Shown piece by piece: positions 17,045 through 25,310 of a stretch of DNA of 64,000 nt. This DNA is from GCA-2720865 sp047630275 (GTDB lineage Bacteria > Bdellovibrionota > Bacteriovoracia > Bacteriovoracales > Bacteriovoracaceae): assembly GCA_047630275.1 (NCBI GenBank), contig JBLHVN010000002.1, positions 62,001 through 126,000 of the forward strand, read 5' to 3'. The notes below the pieces were generated by a model. The model had not been told where the DNA came from. It ran no database searches and was given only the letters and a program-made list of their open reading frames with translations. The position numbers and the translations under genes are program-made. Every line of letters begins with the position of its first letter. Within the stretch, counting starts at the first letter, position 1.

Positions 17045-18751
17045 TTATCTTACGACGTCTAGGTACTGTTCAAAGCCATAGATGAAGTCTGACTTTAAGA
17101 AGTTCTTTAAGTGATCATGATAAAGAAAATACTCTTGAAGATGGATTAAATAAACCCATGGAAGATCATCTGCTGCCATAAGATTCATCTTCTCATAGAT
17201 CAAGGCCCTTTCCTTCGATGGCATCATGACAGTGCTTTTCTCATAGAGCTTATTAAACTCTGAATCATTATAGCCAGCGTAGTTTGTTCCAGGTGGCTTA
17301 TTCGGCCCGTAAAGAAGTTGAAAGAAGTTCTCCGCATCAGGATAGTCTCCAATCCAACCATAAGAGAGAAGCATCACTTCCCTATTTTGAATCCTTCTTT
17401 TATATTCCGGAAAAGGACTATTGATCACTTCAACAATGATTCCTGCTTCTTCAAGTTCTTTTCTAATATACTCAGACTGCTGACGATGATGAGTCTTATT
17501 AAGAGCGTCTAGAGTTAGTTTAGGAAGACCCTTTCCTCCAGGGTAGCCGGCCTTGATTAATTCCTCTTTTGCTTTAGCTAGGTTCTTTCCTTTCCAAGGA
17601 TTCTTATAATCTTCTTTATAACCAGTAAGACCGGGTGGAATGATAGACTGAGCCGTCAATCCAGTTCCGTTATAAAAAAGCTTATTGAACTTATCAATAT
17701 CAATAGAAAGACTAATGGCCCTTCTCAAGTGAACATTGTTAAGAACTTTATGAGATTGATTAAAGGCAACATAATAAGTTGAAAGACTTGGGGCCACTTC
17801 TAAGTGAACTCCTTTGGCTTTTAAATCATCAGAGAGCTTATTACCAATGATTGAAGAGTCAAAATTATCTTTAGGGATATCAAGGTAATCAATCTTACCG
17901 GCTGAGAAATTAAGCCACTGGGTTTGATTTTCAAGAATGACTTGAACGTCAATCTCATCGACTAAAGGTAGCTTCTTCCCTCCATAGTTCTTAACAAACT
18001 CAGCGTAATGGGGAGCAGCTTCAGTTGGGAAGAACTTATCTCTATAGGCTGGATTCTTTTCATATCTAAACTTAGACTTAACAACATATTCTTTTAAGAT
18101 AAAAGGTCCCGTTCCAATGGCCTTCATTGGAAAATCTTTTCCATACTTCTCTACGGCCTCTCTTGGTATGGCGTAGCTATAGCACATGGCCAGTGCATAC
18201 ATAAACTGAGGATAAACCTTAGTTAATTTAAACTGAAGAGTATGGGAATCAAGGGCCTTTAAACCAGAGACGGGAAGGTCGTAATTAGACTCTCCCTTTT
18301 CTCTCCACTCATTAAGTCCTTCGATTCTATTGTCAAAGAGCCACCAGCCTGAAGAGCCAAGCTTCTTATCAGCAATCCTCATAAGAGAATAGACAAAGTC
18401 TTTTGCTACTAATTCCCTTCCCTTTCCCTCTTTAAATGCTGGGTCATCGTGAAACATGACTCCCTTTTTAATCTTAAAAGTAAAAGTCAGTCCGTCTTTA
18501 GAAACTTCAGGCATGCCTTCAGCGAGATTGGCCTGTAGTTCATAGGGTCTCTTTAAGTAATGATATTCAAGTAGGCCTTCGTAGACCTTTGCCACTTCTT
18601 TGGCGGTTGAAACATTCGCTGCGTAGACCGGATCAAAGCCCTGAACATCTTGAGTATAGACACGGAGGACCTTTTTACCTGAGTTATTAACTCTCTTTTT
18701 GGTGCAAGAAAAGGCTAGTAAGAGGCTGAAAATTATAAGGATGAACTTCAT
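17045..18751 (-). CDS. Oligopeptide ABC transporter substrate-binding lipoprotein
   Basis: The 568-residue product is a family 5 extracellular solute-binding protein (OppA/DppA type). It has a lipoprotein signal peptide with lipobox LAFSC. The hallmark segments are the FDPVYAANVSTAKEV start, LTFTFKIKKGVMFHDDP near 90-110, RRAISLSIDIDKF near 350 and the GYPGGKGLPKLTLD segment further on. Such proteins capture peptides in the periplasm and pass them to an ABC importer, but no permease or ATPase gene is adjacent. It may work with a distant transporter. For a predator, peptide uptake from prey would make sense. Confidence 0.9.
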   Translation of the reverse strand: MKFILIIFSLLLAFSCTKKRVNNSGKKVLRVYTQDVQGFDPVYAANVSTAKEVAKVYEGLLEYHYLKRPYELQANLAEGMPEVSKDGLTFTFKIKKGVMFHDDPAFKEGKGRELVAKDFVYSLMRIADKKLGSSGWWLFDNRIEGLNEWREKGESNYDLPVSGLKALDSHTLQFKLTKVYPQFMYALAMCYSYAIPREAVEKYGKDFPMKAIGTGPFILKEYVVKSKFRYEKNPAYRDKFFPTEAAPHYAEFVKNYGGKKLPLVDEIDVQVILENQTQWLNFSAGKIDYLDIPKDNFDSSIIGNKLSDDLKAKGVHLEVAPSLSTYYVAFNQSHKVLNNVHLRRAISLSIDIDKFNKLFYNGTGLTAQSIIPPGLTGYKEDYKNPWKGKNLAKAKEELIKAGYPGGKGLPKLTLDALNKTHHRQQSEYIRKELEEAGIIVEVINSPFPEYKRRIQNREVMLLSYGWIGDYPDAENFFQLLYGPNKPPGTNYAGYNDSEFNKLYEKSTVMMPSKERALIYEKMNLMAADDLPWVYLIHLQEYFLYHDHLKNFLKSDFIYGFEQYLDVVR

Positions 18752-18808
18752 AAAACTTCCTGGTTTTACTGGTTTTAGTGAATGGATAATTATGACGATA
18801 AAGGTAGC

Positions 18809-19015
18809 ATGAAAAAGGTACTGTTTTTACTATTTTTCTTGGCCTCACCTCTTATCGCTTGCGATGATCACCCTACAGCGGATTCAAAATCTCCCCTATG
18901 GGTTAAGTATCTAGTTAAGGCCGCCTCTAAAAAAGATCATGACCATTCACACAAAGATCATAAGCACGAAGTGAGTGCCAAAGATAAAAAAGACATACCT
19001 AAAAAAGCTAAATAG
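18809..19015 (+). CDS. Small exported His-rich protein
   Basis: The 68-residue product starts with MKKVLFLLFFLASPLIAC, either a signal peptide or a lipoprotein signal with Cys at 18. After a short segment comes a cluster of His, Asp and Lys (KKDHDHSHKDHKHE), then a Lys-rich tail. His clusters like this bind Zn, Ni or Cu, so a periplasmic metal-buffering role is plausible but unproven. I use the ATG at 18809 because AAAGGT precedes it; a frame from 18782 adds nine charged residues before the signal. It is divergent from the peptide-binding gene. Confidence 0.6.
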   Translation: MKKVLFLLFFLASPLIACDDHPTADSKSPLWVKYLVKAASKKDHDHSHKDHKHEVSAKDKKDIPKKAK

Positions 19016-19058
19016 CTCTTACCCTTAATCGAAAATTTCATAGGATAGTTAAGCCTCT

Positions 19059-19115
19059 CGGCCCATAGTTAAATCGGATATACCGTCCTAGGTTCAAATC
19101 CTGGTGGGCCGGCCA
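19059..19115 (+). pseudogene. tRNA-like remnant lacking an anticodon arm
   Basis: Bases 19059-19065 (CGGCCCA) pair perfectly with 19105-19111 (TGGGCCG), followed by a discriminator G and an encoded CCA at 19113-19115. A complete T arm, CTAGG-TTCAAAT-CCTGG, spans 19088-19104. Only 22 bases lie between the acceptor and T arms, where a normal tRNA has over 40. They look like a D arm (TAGTTAAATCGGATATA) joined directly to the T arm. The anticodon stem-loop is missing. The D and T arm wording recalls tRNA-Arg. It may be a deletion pseudogene or a functional tRNA-like RNA. It ends just before the photolyase stop codon. Confidence 0.6.
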
Positions 19116-19118
19116 TCT

Positions 19119-20498
19119 TTATGAGATGCCTTCTTTGTACATCTTCATGGCCTCTTCCCTTTTTCTTCTATAATCAACCACCGGATAAGGATAATCCACG
19201 CCTATGCGGCAGGCAGCTTCAGTCTGTTCGATCATATCAGAATCTGATGGGCAGTGAATCTTCTTTGAAGAGAAGCCTTTTAGCTCTGGGCACCAGTTTC
19301 TTATAAAGATTCCCTCTCCATCAAACTTCTCTGATTGAGAATAGGGATTGAAGATTCTAAAGTATGGCTGAGCATCACAGCCAGTACTAGAGGACCATTG
19401 CCATCCCCCATTATTAGAAGCTAAGTCAAAATCAAGAAGCTTTTCAGCAAAGTACTTCTCACCTTTTTTATAATCCACAAGAAGGGTCTTACATAAGAAA
19501 GAAGCCGTTACCATGCGAAGGCGGTTGGGCATGGTTCCTGTTTCATTCAAACACCTCATGGCCGCGTCTACAATAGGAAAACCAGTTTGTCCTTCCTTCC
19601 AGGCCTTGAGTTCTTTTGCGCCACCTCGCCAATCAATTCCTTCATACTTTTCTTTAAAGCATTTCTTAATGACTTTTGGGAACTGAGCTAAGATCATCTG
19701 ATAGAACTCTCTCCAGATCAATTCACTAAGCCAAATATCTCTTCCTTTACTAGAGCCCTTTATAGAAAAGTTAATCAGTTCTCTAATAGAGAGGCAACCG
19801 TGCCTGATATATACAGAGAGGTTGCTCGTACCATCGGCGGCTGGAAAATCCCTTAGTTCATCATACCTATCTATCTTTTTTTCAAATCTTTTTAACTCTT
19901 TTTTTGCAGAGGACTCCCCCCCTTTAAATAATGAGGGACTGTATTGAAAGCCTATCTTTTTAAAGATCTTTTCATCGAGGCTTTTGGTGGGCCTTTTAAT
20001 CAGAGACTTCTTCACTTTAAAGTCTGATACATTCTTACCAAAGTTACTAAAGCGCTCTAACCACTTTCTCTTATAAGGAGTAAAGACAGTATAGGGCTTT
20101 CCATCATTCTTTAAGACTTCATGGGGCTCAAAGAAAACAGAGTCCTTATATGAGACCGTGTTAGGAATGAGCTTCATCACTTCAGAATCTCTTTTTAAAG
20201 CCGTTGGTTCGTAGTCCCTATTAAAGAAGAGCTTATCAAAGCTTAATTTTTTAAAGAGCTTAGGTATCTCTACAGTTGGGTCTCCATAAAGAATATGAAT
20301 CCCTACCTTCTTATCAATCTCACTTAAACATTCATAAATAAAGCTAACTCTTTTATCAGTCTTGTCTTTTAGTTTATCTAAGATAACTTTATCAAAGACA
20401 AAGACAAGCTCTACTTCATGGCACTCTTTTGTGGCCATGGAGAGCGCTGTTTGATCATGAAGCCTAAGATCCCGTCTAAGCCAGACTAGCCCCTTCAT
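19119..20498 (-). CDS. phrB: Deoxyribodipyrimidine photolyase
   Basis: The 459-residue product repairs UV-induced pyrimidine dimers using light and FADH-. The N-terminal antenna domain begins KGLVWLRRDLRLHDQTAL. The FAD-binding domain has GTSNLSVYIRHGCLS, WLSELIWREFYQMI, FPIVDAAMRCLNETGTMPN-type and DFDLASNNGGWQWSSSTGCD motifs, which include the conserved Trp and Asn residues. It fits class I CPD photolyases of normal length. The gene overlaps the upstream MerR-type regulator by four bases (ATGA), so the two are made together, as in known light-responsive LitR/CarH loci. Confidence 0.95.
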   Translation of the reverse strand: MKGLVWLRRDLRLHDQTALSMATKECHEVELVFVFDKVILDKLKDKTDKRVSFIYECLSEIDKKVGIHILYGDPTVEIPKLFKKLSFDKLFFNRDYEPTALKRDSEVMKLIPNTVSYKDSVFFEPHEVLKNDGKPYTVFTPYKRKWLERFSNFGKNVSDFKVKKSLIKRPTKSLDEKIFKKIGFQYSPSLFKGGESSAKKELKRFEKKIDRYDELRDFPAADGTSNLSVYIRHGCLSIRELINFSIKGSSKGRDIWLSELIWREFYQMILAQFPKVIKKCFKEKYEGIDWRGGAKELKAWKEGQTGFPIVDAAMRCLNETGTMPNRLRMVTASFLCKTLLVDYKKGEKYFAEKLLDFDLASNNGGWQWSSSTGCDAQPYFRIFNPYSQSEKFDGEGIFIRNWCPELKGFSSKKIHCPSDSDMIEQTEAACRIGVDYPYPVVDYRRKREEAMKMYKEGIS

Positions 20499-21439
20499 TT
20501 CGATGAGCTCATCTTGCTAAGTTCCATATCTAAGTTTTGAAGTGAAGGAATGATCTTAATCAATGGCTCAGGATAGATACTTGAATCTAAGTTCCCGCCA
20601 CCAACCCATAGCTTGGCTCCTTCAGGGAGTCTCGAAGAGAGGTTCATGATAAACTTCTTGGTAAATTCAGGTTTTTCATGATTCATAAAAGGGCTTACCC
20701 CAATTAAGACCGTCCCCGCTTCAATTTGTTTGGCCGTATCAGCTAAAGCATCACTTGGCATATTGGTTCCTAGGTAAACATAGTTCAGTTCATAGTGAAC
20801 ACAAAGAAGGGCTCCGATCATAATACCAAATTCATGAAGCTCTCCTTCAGGAGTTGTTAAGATAAAAGGAGCTTTTTTCTTAACTGCTTCAGACTTTGTA
20901 TTGCTATAGAGGAACTTACCCACATGAAAGCGGATGATAGCCGATAAGCTATGCTCTTGCCCCACGCTAATTCTTCTGCTTTGAACTTGAATCCCTACTT
21001 CATGCAATAGAGGAGCGATGAGATCCAAAGCAAAAGCGCGAGGGTCTAGGTTATCTGCTAATTTTTCAAATTCGTGATTGATGATATCTAACTTATAATT
21101 ATCTAAGGCCAAGATTAAATTTTGAAGAACTCTATTAAAGTCTATCTCAGAGGCTTCCTTCTTTTTCTTTTTTGATAGACCTCCATCAATATACTGCTTA
21201 TGAAGGCTTAGTAATTGAGGGCTCGGAAGATTTGCAATATCAGAGATATTATTTCCCACGTCAACTAAGTCATGAAGCATCTGAAGCCTCTCTACTTCTT
21301 CCTTATTATAGACCCGCCTTCCACTTTCGTTTCTCTTAGGCACAACGGCTGAGTATCTTTTTTCCCAAGCACGAATTGTATGAGGGTTTATTCCTGTAAT
21401 ATTTGAAACAAACTGAATTGAATAATCTGTTTTTTCCAT
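20495..21439 (-). CDS. MerR-family regulator with cobalamin-binding domain (LitR/CarH type)
   Basis: The 314-residue product has an N-terminal MerR helix-turn-helix (residues 6-75, with NPHTIRAWEKRYS) and a C-terminal B12-binding region. That region contains a helical cap with E162-H163 and the base-off cobalamin motif ELHEFG with H202, plus the GG pair near 280. Characterised relatives bind adenosylcobalamin and DNA in the dark and let go on illumination. In CarH a Trp ten residues before the Glu of the EH pair caps the cofactor; here that position is Val152. It lies between the epimerase and photolyase genes in one operon. Light sensing is likely but needs proof. Confidence 0.9.
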   Translation of the reverse strand: MEKTDYSIQFVSNITGINPHTIRAWEKRYSAVVPKRNESGRRVYNKEEVERLQMLHDLVDVGNNISDIANLPSPQLLSLHKQYIDGGLSKKKKKEASEIDFNRVLQNLILALDNYKLDIINHEFEKLADNLDPRAFALDLIAPLLHEVGIQVQSRRISVGQEHSLSAIIRFHVGKFLYSNTKSEAVKKKAPFILTTPEGELHEFGIMIGALLCVHYELNYVYLGTNMPSDALADTAKQIEAGTVLIGVSPFMNHEKPEFTKKFIMNLSSRLPEGAKLWVGGGNLDSSIYPEPLIKIIPSLQNLDMELSKMSSSK

Positions 21440-22813
21440 CTATCCCTCGATCGACTTTCTTCTATATTCGAAGATCTTTTGAATATCATTTCTAATATAA
21501 GCACCAAGAAGGAGTTCTCCTATAAAGCCAAAAGGTACTTTATAATAGATCTGATCCTTCATTAAGGTCCCGCCTTTATAGTCTTTAAAGCTATGGGTGT
21601 GATACCAAACTTTATAAGGTCCACTTATTTGCCAGTCTACAAATTCATGTCCCGGGTTAAAGCGCTCAATCACTGACTTCCAAACTATGGGAAATCCCTT
21701 TATCTTTAATTTATAATCAAAGGTTGCCCCTTCAATAACTTCTTCATGACTCTTTCTAATAATCTTGAAATTAAGCCACTTAGGAGTGATTGATTCTAAG
21801 TTCTCAGGCTTTCCAAAGAAAGAGAAGACCTCTTCACGTTTTCCTGGAAGCCATTGGTATTGTTCAAATACTTGATGAGTTACTTTGACATGACTAGTCC
21901 CAAGTTTTTTTTTATGACAAACGTCTTCAAAGGCCTCTGTGATATCTTCGTACTCAAACTTAAATCCGTTTTCAATAAGACGCTTTGGAATAACCTTTTG
22001 AGAATCTAAAAGGATGCTCGCCATTTCCCCGAAAAGGATCTTTAGGGCCAATTTAGGAACGGGAAAGAGCGTAGGCCTTGATAGAACCTTGCCTAAAGCC
22101 TTAGTAAAGCTGTGATTGGAAACTGCTTTTGGAGAGACAGCATTATAAACACCTGAGTACTCATCTTTCTCTACTGCGTCTACATAAACTGATGCTAAGT
22201 CTTTAACATGAATCCAGCTCATCCATTGTTTGCCATCACCTAGGATTCCGCCGGCTCCCATTTTGAAGGGAAGCATCATCTTGGCCATAGCCCCACCATC
22301 GTGCCCAAGCACGACTCCAGTTCTTAGAATGACCTTTCTCAAGTCCTCAGCTTTTTTAGCCTCACTCTCCCAGTCATCACAGACAGAGCTAAGCCAATTA
22401 CTTCCTTTAGGCCCGTCTTCATTAAGCTCTGTCTTTGGATCCACTTCATAGAATCCAATGGCCGAAGCAGAGACTAAGCTCTTAACCGAATCGACTTTAT
22501 TGATACTTGATACTAAGTTCTTAGTGCCAGTGATTCTTGAGTTATAGATTCTCTCTTTTTGAGCATCAGTCCATCTTCCTGCAGCAATGTTCTCGCCGAG
22601 TAAATGAATGACTGCCTCGACCCCTTCAAGGGCAGCAAGTGGAAGACCTTCGTTAAGTGGCTCCCACTTAAAAGATTCATGAGGAATATCGATCCTCGAC
22701 TTGGCCTTCTCAGTATCTCGAGAGACTACAACTATTTCATGACCTCTATTGGCCAATTCCTTTAAAACATACTTACCCACGAAACCTGTGGCACCGGTTA
22801 TGAGAACTTTCAT
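21440..22813 (-). CDS. TIGR01777-family NAD(P)-dependent epimerase fused to SRPBCC domain
   Basis: The 457-residue product joins two parts. Residues 1-300 are an extended short-chain dehydrogenase of the TIGR01777 (YfcH-like) family, with the nucleotide-binding GATGFVGKYV loop and the DUF1731-type end (KLALKILFGEMA...SQKVIPKRL). Residues about 310-457 are an SRPBCC ligand-binding domain (VFEQYQWLPGKREEVFSFF start). Separate genes for these parts are often neighbours of B12-MerR regulators and photolyases; here they are one polypeptide. The ATG follows a strong AAAGGAGGAG site. It is the first gene of the operon under the tandem repeat operator. Substrate is unknown. Confidence 0.88.
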   Translation of the reverse strand: MKVLITGATGFVGKYVLKELANRGHEIVVVSRDTEKAKSRIDIPHESFKWEPLNEGLPLAALEGVEAVIHLLGENIAAGRWTDAQKERIYNSRITGTKNLVSSINKVDSVKSLVSASAIGFYEVDPKTELNEDGPKGSNWLSSVCDDWESEAKKAEDLRKVILRTGVVLGHDGGAMAKMMLPFKMGAGGILGDGKQWMSWIHVKDLASVYVDAVEKDEYSGVYNAVSPKAVSNHSFTKALGKVLSRPTLFPVPKLALKILFGEMASILLDSQKVIPKRLIENGFKFEYEDITEAFEDVCHKKKLGTSHVKVTHQVFEQYQWLPGKREEVFSFFGKPENLESITPKWLNFKIIRKSHEEVIEGATFDYKLKIKGFPIVWKSVIERFNPGHEFVDWQISGPYKVWYHTHSFKDYKGGTLMKDQIYYKVPFGFIGELLLGAYIRNDIQKIFEYRRKSIEG

Positions 22814-22821
22814 AACTCCTC

Positions 22822-22874
22822 CTTTAGACAGATATAGGATAACATAGACATGTCTAAGACATACATAGACATAG
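22822..22874 (-). promoter_or_regulatory. Tandem direct repeats, probable operator of the B12-MerR regulator
   Basis: AGACAT occurs at 22846, 22857 and 22867, with a fourth copy (AGACAG) at 22826. The spacings are 20, 11 and 10 bases, placing the copies on one face of the helix. ACATAGACAT is repeated exactly at 22842 and 22863, and TAGACATGTCTA at 22845-22856 is a perfect palindrome. CarH-type regulators bind three tandem 11-bp repeats upstream of their own operons. This lies directly before the operon start. Confidence 0.65.
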
Positions 22875-22904
22875 CCTGGACAGAGAGAAAGTTTTAATGT
22901 GATT

Positions 22905-23738
22905 TTAAATAGTTAGGAACTCGGACAAGTCTTCTTCATCTAAGCATTGATCAAGGGCTCTTTTATAAAAGGGATCTTCAAAGGCGATTCGATAACTGAC
23001 AAGTTGAAGCCCGCGGTCATCTTTATTACCTTTTCCATAGCGAGGATCGCCGATAACAGGGTGGCCAATAAAGTCAAGATGCCTTCTGATTTGATGAGTC
23101 CTCCCCGTAAAGATCCTAATATCAAGAAGAGCTTTATCTTCAAATTTATCAATCACTTTATAGGAAGTTTTAGAGGCCTTATCATCAAGGGGCTTTTCAA
23201 TTAGCCCTTCATTTTGTTTTGGTATTCCTTTTACCCATGCGCGGTAATACTTCTCAACACTTTCAGTTCTAAAGAGCTCTGAGAGTTTTGTGGCGGCTTG
23301 TTTTGAGTAGCCTACGACAATCAGACCACCAACTTCTCGGTCAAGGCGGTGAATCAAGAAGGCCTGCTTTCTTTTAGCGGCCACTTCTTTTAAAACTGAT
23401 CCCGCATCTCCGTAACGAGTCCCTTGAGAGAGCATACCAGGAACTTTTTTCCAGACACCAAAATGTTTATTTTCATAAAAGACATCAAAGCCCTCTACAC
23501 TTGGAAATTCAATATCAGGATCATAATAGAATTCAATTGTATCCCCAACTCGAATGGGAGTCTTGGCCTTTCTAATTCTGTTGAGTCCGCGGATTCTTTG
23601 CTTCTTAAGCCAGCAAGAACCATTCATCATGGCCTTCTTAACTTTCTCTTTAGAAAGATCTACCTTTGACGCCACAAAATCACATGCGATAAGGGGATCA
23701 CCTTTCTGTACTACTTTCTTACAAACTTTCTTCGCCAT
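22905..23738 (-). CDS. RluA-family RNA pseudouridine synthase
   Basis: The 277-residue product isomerises uridine in rRNA or tRNA. An S4-like N-terminal segment (KVDLSKEKVKKAMMNGSCWL) is followed by the catalytic domain with HRLDREVGGL containing the active-site Asp. Further family signs are KYYRAWVKG and the TGRTHQIRRHLDFIGHPVIGD motif. The site modified cannot be fixed from sequence alone. I use the ATG at 23738. Four codons upstream a TTG is possible but no better supported. Its start overlaps the end of the NSUN-type methyltransferase gene, so these RNA modification genes are coupled. Confidence 0.9.
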   Translation of the reverse strand: MAKKVCKKVVQKGDPLIACDFVASKVDLSKEKVKKAMMNGSCWLKKQRIRGLNRIRKAKTPIRVGDTIEFYYDPDIEFPSVEGFDVFYENKHFGVWKKVPGMLSQGTRYGDAGSVLKEVAAKRKQAFLIHRLDREVGGLIVVGYSKQAATKLSELFRTESVEKYYRAWVKGIPKQNEGLIEKPLDDKASKTSYKVIDKFEDKALLDIRIFTGRTHQIRRHLDFIGHPVIGDPRYGKGNKDDRGLQLVSYRIAFEDPFYKRALDQCLDEEDLSEFLTI

Positions 23739-24591
23739 GATTTTTCTCAATTATACTTATATAAAGTGGACCCCACCCTCCGCGGTCAGGGAGAATGATG
23801 CTTCCGTATTCAGTTTCTTCACCAAAGGGAAGATCTTCTCTAATGAGCTTGATACTATCCCCTCGCTTCTTAAAGAGCTTCTCAATCACCTTATCATTCT
23901 CCATAGGAGAAATAGAACAGGTGCTGTAAACAATTCTCCCTCCAGGTCTAAGAACCTGAAGAGCAGAAGAAAGCAGGGAATATTGAAGGGTTGAGAGCCT
24001 CTTGCTGCGCCCAGGCTTCCAATCATCTAGTTTATCCGGTGATTCTAGGAGGTGGCGCTCACTTGAACAGGGAGCATCTAAGAGGATTCTATCAAAGGCC
24101 TCTTTTTCATGGAGGCACCAAGTTGTGGCGTCAAAGCCCGTGACTCTAATGTTTTCTTGATTCTCACTTGGGATGTAGGAATCTAGAACTCGGCGAAGAC
24201 GGGCCCTTCTATCTCGGCTTAACTCATTGACCACTAGCTCCCCTTCTTTTCGAAAGAATTGAATCGCCAAGGACTTTCCGCCAGGAGCTGCGCACATATC
24301 TAGCACCTTGTGGTCACTACTTGCTCCTAAAGCGCGGGCGCTTAATATGGAGGCTGCGTCCAAGAGATAATAATTAAAAGGCTCACCAGAAGGTCTCTCA
24401 AAACTAGCTCCCTCTAAGACCCCTTCCCAAAGCTTATCGCCTTTAGTCTCTGCGTCGCTATAAGGATTCAAAAGGGCGGCTATCTTCTTAGAGCCTATCA
24501 TTGCTTCTTTTAATAAGGGCCAACGCTCTTTGTAGATTTCTTCGTAGAATTGATCAAAGACCAAGGGGCCTTTAGGTTTCTTTTGTCCCAT
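23719..24591 (-). CDS. NSUN/RsmB-type RNA m5C methyltransferase
   Basis: The 290-residue product is an S-adenosylmethionine-dependent RNA cytosine-5 methyltransferase. The SAM pocket motif is VLDMCAAPGGKSLAIQF, and the two catalytic Cys motifs are LLDAPCSSERHLLE and YSTCSISPMEND. The ERHLLE wording is closer to the NSUN4 branch than to RsmB. There is no N-terminal NusB-like domain. I choose the ATG at 24591, whose TGATG overlap with the upstream stop codon suggests translational coupling. An in-frame ATG at 24606 is the alternative. The substrate is probably rRNA. Confidence 0.9.
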   Translation of the reverse strand: MGQKKPKGPLVFDQFYEEIYKERWPLLKEAMIGSKKIAALLNPYSDAETKGDKLWEGVLEGASFERPSGEPFNYYLLDAASILSARALGASSDHKVLDMCAAPGGKSLAIQFFRKEGELVVNELSRDRRARLRRVLDSYIPSENQENIRVTGFDATTWCLHEKEAFDRILLDAPCSSERHLLESPDKLDDWKPGRSKRLSTLQYSLLSSALQVLRPGGRIVYSTCSISPMENDKVIEKLFKKRGDSIKLIREDLPFGEETEYGSIILPDRGGWGPLYISIIEKNHGEESL

Positions 24592-25310
24592 CAGAGAATA
24601 TTCCAAACGATGATGGTGCTAACAATAAAGTTTGCATCATTTGATCTAATATAGTCTGCTGCCTTATTTTTATCCTGAATAATCTTTGAGTAAGAAGCTG
24701 AGTTGATGATCACTCCATCCCAAGGAAGAGAGATCATAAGGTATTTTAAAGAAAGTTGATGCCAACCAGCCCCACTATGAGCAGTTGGTCCATAAGCGTA
24801 TTGATTAGCCCCTTTTTCCCCAATACCGATTAAGTATTCAAGGCTGAGAAACTTTATATAGGCAGGGACACCTAATTTAATCTCACTATAAAGAGACTTA
24901 GTCTCATCTAAGTCTTTGGCAATCATTACCCCTGAAGAAAAGCCTCGGAACTTAAATGAAAAGCTTGTCTGAAATTCAAAAGTAGAGCTTCTTTGATTTC
25001 TATAATCCTCATCATGACTGCCAATTGATATTAAAGGCTTACTATCACTATGAAGCATTACCTTTGAAGTTAAATGAAAGGGCGATTCCTTAGATAAAAA
25101 GCTGTATTCAACACTGGGTCCTTTTATCGAGACTCTCTCATAAAAGACAAAACTCGGTCCCGCCATTATCGATGGCTTAGGCCAAGTTTGAGCCCCTCTA
25201 AAAACTGATTGAGAATTAAAGAACCCGCCTAGTTTCATCCCAAACCTCTTTGCAAAAGCGAGGTTAGGAAGAAGGCATAGTACTAATAGGAAACTTTTAA
25301 AACTTTGCAT
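24591..25310 (-). CDS. Outer-membrane beta-barrel protein, MipA/OmpV-like
   Basis: The 239-residue product has a signal peptide cleaved after AFA, then alternating hydrophobic strands typical of an outer-membrane barrel, ending in an aromatic-hydrophobic C terminus (IVWNIL). The order of YSF, SGAGWHQLSLKYLM and a late SYSKIIQD segment recalls the MipA/OmpV family, which scaffolds murein enzymes or binds small molecules. The family call is moderate. Its 5' end overlaps the FAN1-type gene by 28 bases, and its stop overlaps the next start. Confidence 0.6.
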   Translation of the reverse strand: MQSFKSFLLVLCLLPNLAFAKRFGMKLGGFFNSQSVFRGAQTWPKPSIMAGPSFVFYERVSIKGPSVEYSFLSKESPFHLTSKVMLHSDSKPLISIGSHDEDYRNQRSSTFEFQTSFSFKFRGFSSGVMIAKDLDETKSLYSEIKLGVPAYIKFLSLEYLIGIGEKGANQYAYGPTAHSGAGWHQLSLKYLMISLPWDGVIINSASYSKIIQDKNKAADYIRSNDANFIVSTIIVWNIL

